Assembly: GCA_900551155.1 (NCBI GenBank)
Contig: URVA01000060.1
Location: 1 to 8,138 of the forward strand
Reading direction: 5' to 3'
DNA from: an uncultured Eggerthella sp.
Lineage (GTDB): Bacteria > Actinomycetota > Coriobacteriia > Coriobacteriales > Eggerthellaceae
DNA: 8,138 nucleotides
In this document: piece after piece, positions 6,801-8,138 of the stretch
How the letters are laid out: every line of letters begins with the position of its first letter
Numbering within the stretch: position 1 is the first letter of the stretch
Made by a program: the position numbers and the translations under genes
The notes under the pieces: generated by a model
What the model saw: only the letters and a program-made list of their open reading frames with translations
Databases searched by the model: none
What the model was told of the DNA's origin: nothing

Positions 6801-8138
6801 CGATCGGCACAAGCCCGCCATAATATCGTCGGGCGTTTTGCCATTTTTCTGTTCGGTCACAATGCTGGAGTTCATAAATACCGTGCAACGGCTACCCAGT
6901 ACTGCGGGGGATTCGGAACGAAATGCTGATTCTGCAATATCTTTAGTTTCGATACCTAAGGTGGAAGCAAAATTTTCCAGGAAGGAGCCGCATCCACTTG
7001 AGCAGGCTTCATTAACTACAACGTTGGTGATAATGCCTTCATCTATCCAAAGGGCCTTCATATCCTGTCCGCCGATATCAAGAATGAACGTAACATCGGG
7101 AACATAGCGCTGGGCTGCATGGGCATGGGCAACCGTTTCTACAGTGTGGCTATCTGCGCCAAATGCTTGGGCGAACATATATTCGCCATATCCTGTAGTA
7201 CCTACTCCGAGAACCTCCAATTCAAAGCCTCGATGGGCGTAAGAATCGTGTAGATGCAAGAGAGCATTCTGGGCAACTTTGAGCGGCTCGCCTTCGTTAG
7301 GGGCGTAGAAGGAATCTATGAGGTTACCTTCGGTGTCGAGTAAAACAAGTTTTGTCGTCGTTGAGCCAGAATCAATTCCCAAATAAACAGGAAGAGGAGT
7401 GGTGGGCGATGAGGACTCATCGGAATGCTCGTTATTAGGAGTGCCTTCTGTAAGAATAGTGGAATAAGTTGAAGAGACATCTCCTAGAGGGTGGCGCTGT
7501 TCAAAGGCTTTGCGCTCTTCGGCGCTTTCGAACAGGGGAAGCGACAATTCCAAAGATTGAGTGGCATTACTGCTGTCATCTTCACATGAGCACATTGCGG
7601 TAGCGCCATCGATTACTACAATGCGTTTTGTTTCTAAGGTGTGGATTGCCTCGTCTAAATCCAGTTTTGCGGGAACATCGCGGAAGAGATCGGTTAGTGA
7701 AAGTGCCGCACCAACAGCAACAATCGTTTCGGGATGTTCGGGGATAATGATGTCTTCGCGACCTAAATCCAGGCGTTCTGCAAAAACTTTAATAAGGCGT
7801 GGATTAAACGTTAAGGGACCACCCTCAAATACAACAGGGGCAACAATATCCAAACCTTGTGCTAAGCCGCCAATGGTTTGCTTAGCGATGGCGTGGAATG
7901 AAGAAAGAGCGATTTCTTCTCGAGAAACCCCTTGGTTTAACAGTGGCTGAATATCTGTTTTGGCATATACGCCACAGCGGCCAGAAATGTTATGGACAGA
8001 CGTACCTTTGGCGGCGAGGTCATTAAACTTTTCTGTGGGAACTTTAAGCAAGGTGGCTATCTCATCAATAAAAGCGCCCGTTCCGCCTGCGCAGCTACCA
8101 TTCATGCGCATGTCGGCAACATTGAGGCGTTCCTGTGT
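3819..8138 (-). CDS. Acyl-CoA dehydratase activase / dehydratase-like fusion protein (5' end beyond the window)
   Basis: The frame is open to the right edge: nine further codons precede the first Met at 8109-8111, and that Met lies inside a conserved motif, so the true start is outside. At least 1439 residues are visible. Numbering from that Met, I see: (a) ASKHA activator module 1, to about 145, with cluster cysteines C7 (MNGSCAGGTGAF) and C46 (GRCGVYAK); (b) a Ser/Asp/Glu-rich linker, about 175-240; (c) ASKHA module 2, 241-502, with GIDSGSTTTK (245-254), DIGGQD (345-350), NEACSSGCGSF (C370), GSRCTVFMN (C409) and QGGTFLND; (d) a cysteine knuckle, C559, C562, C566, C585; (e) a DUF2229/COG3580-like module, about 640-955 (GLPRVLFYW, C691, C733, GRPYHND, FGCGHD with C906); and (f) a second such module, about 1028-1425 (C1078, C1113, C1365, C1376). 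Activators of the HgdC type use ATP to push one electron from a [4Fe-4S] cluster into a dehydratase or benzoyl-CoA-reductase-type enzyme. The substrate here is unknown. Oxygen-sensitive cytoplasmic enzyme is the natural expectation. Confidence 0.9.
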   Translation of the reverse strand, partial: TQERLNVADMRMNGSCAGGTGAFIDEIATLLKVPTEKFNDLAAKGTSVHNISGRCGVYAKTDIQPLLNQGVSREEIALSSFHAIAKQTIGGLAQGLDIVAPVVFEGGPLTFNPRLIKVFAERLDLGREDIIIPEHPETIVAVGAALSLTDLFRDVPAKLDLDEAIHTLETKRIVVIDGATAMCSCEDDSSNATQSLELSLPLFESAEERKAFEQRHPLGDVSSTYSTILTEGTPNNEHSDESSSPTTPLPVYLGIDSGSTTTKLVLLDTEGNLIDSFYAPNEGEPLKVAQNALLHLHDSYAHRGFELEVLGVGTTGYGEYMFAQAFGADSHTVETVAHAHAAQRYVPDVTFILDIGGQDMKALWIDEGIITNVVVNEACSSGCGSFLENFASTLGIETKDIAESAFRSESPAVLGSRCTVFMNSSIVTEQKNGKTPDDIMAGLCRSIIENVFTKVIRVSNLDSLGSKIVVQGGTFLNDAVLRAFEQYVGHEVVRAPYPGLMGAIGAALIAQEQLEAKEAYQNQKSAHEDTSSPSSQVSSTAADLETSSFIGWDALRDFSYEQETNLICPFCANRCNRTRITFSNGSSWITGNRCPRGEVVGDPKDSSVRDAVRAAKQAMDSVPNLYAEREKLLFQDWPHSTLLPDQNITIGLPRVLFYWDTMPFWKTLLQALGFTVKLSHLSTRAIYEDGLQAVASDTVCFPAKLVHGHLRDLHKQGVDRIFMPIVTTVPSENQADTSQSMCAVVKGYPLVIKNSDNPERRWDTPFDSPLFHWFTEKDRTNQLAKYFHDTFAIPEKATQEALKQADAAQKAFQETLQKRGAEVLAQVRKEGRYAIVLAGRPYHNDTLVNHELPNFFTDMGIPVITADSVPGVNDVVLDNSLIDIVNNFHARMLSSAVIAAQSSHMEYVQIVSFGCGHDAYLSDEIIRLMKEMGPKIPLVLKVDESDIHGPLGIRTRSFVETIERRRAQSNAAELGVSGTNLKQALESSEASEASFSNADSENLAALEQANDEQVARETGARLSDPYPQKFDKKAVEERVVLVPNTSHAFSRIMSAVFAKQGLRTVSLPIGRERAIYLGKKYVHNDICFPAQIVIGEALEALESGEYDLDHVAVATGKYIGDCRLTHYAALLRKALDDAGYEQVPIITNDDVDFHNIHPGFKLNLISAIRTAYTLPMIDALEELLRKMRPYELVEGSANEAFDRALDCLVEGLESGGVHGAKKAFAQSIEIMKQVPYDRSNPRPTVLIVGEYLLNFHPGANHDIEDYLEKNGLEVIEARMTDVIRKTYFYQDSQVKEYKVDRPFPLKATYAIDNRVFDLAHDMTDKIAKAHPLYTPPTRMPELVKASDPIIHHTFDAGEGVLIPAEILHHAEHGCRAFVILQPFGCLPNHVVGRGIAKRLKELYPDAQILPLDFDPDVSFANIENRLQMLIMNARASHSK

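Overview
The window most resembles a chromosomal segment of an anaerobic or microaerophilic bacterium, and I lean towards Actinomycetota of the class Coriobacteriia (an Atopobium/Lancefieldella/Cryptobacterium-like lineage). This is inference. It rests on the very large fused acyl-CoA dehydratase activase (a protein type of strict anaerobes), the style of the TetR N-terminus, AGGAG-type ribosome binding sites and moderate GC judged by eye, not counted. No 16S or other phylogenetic marker is present. I see no RNA genes, insertion sequences, CRISPR arrays or phage genes.

Layout from left to right. (1) Positions 1-399, minus strand: the N-terminal 133 residues of an exported or membrane-anchored protein that runs off the left edge. 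(2) Positions 400-811: a 412-bp divergent intergenic region with several palindromic and helically phased short repeats that look like regulatory DNA. (3) Positions 812-3035, plus strand: a tight two-gene unit, cysK (O-acetylserine sulfhydrylase) followed 4 bp later by a plant/proteobacterial-type glutamate-cysteine ligase (gshA). Together these would make cysteine and then gamma-glutamylcysteine. (4) Positions 3108-3782, minus strand: a TetR-family regulator convergent with gshA. (5) Positions 3819-8138, minus strand: a giant acyl-CoA dehydratase activase / dehydratase-like fusion. It is open at the right edge, so its N-terminus is missing. It lies 36 bp upstream of tetR on the same strand, so the two probably share a transcript.

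The most interesting object is the giant fusion. It carries two ASKHA ATPase (activator) modules, each keeping a pair of cluster-ligand cysteines exactly 39 residues apart, then a four-cysteine knuckle, then two dehydratase-like modules that repeat the same short motifs (CFPAxxVxG and FGC). The parts of a two-component ATP-driven electron-injection system (activator plus iron-sulfur dehydratase/reductase) therefore appear to sit on one polypeptide. The substrate is unknown. The family has been seen before as a conserved uncharacterised type, so what is new here is the mechanistic reading of its internal symmetry rather than the existence of the gene. No partner enzyme is visible in the window.
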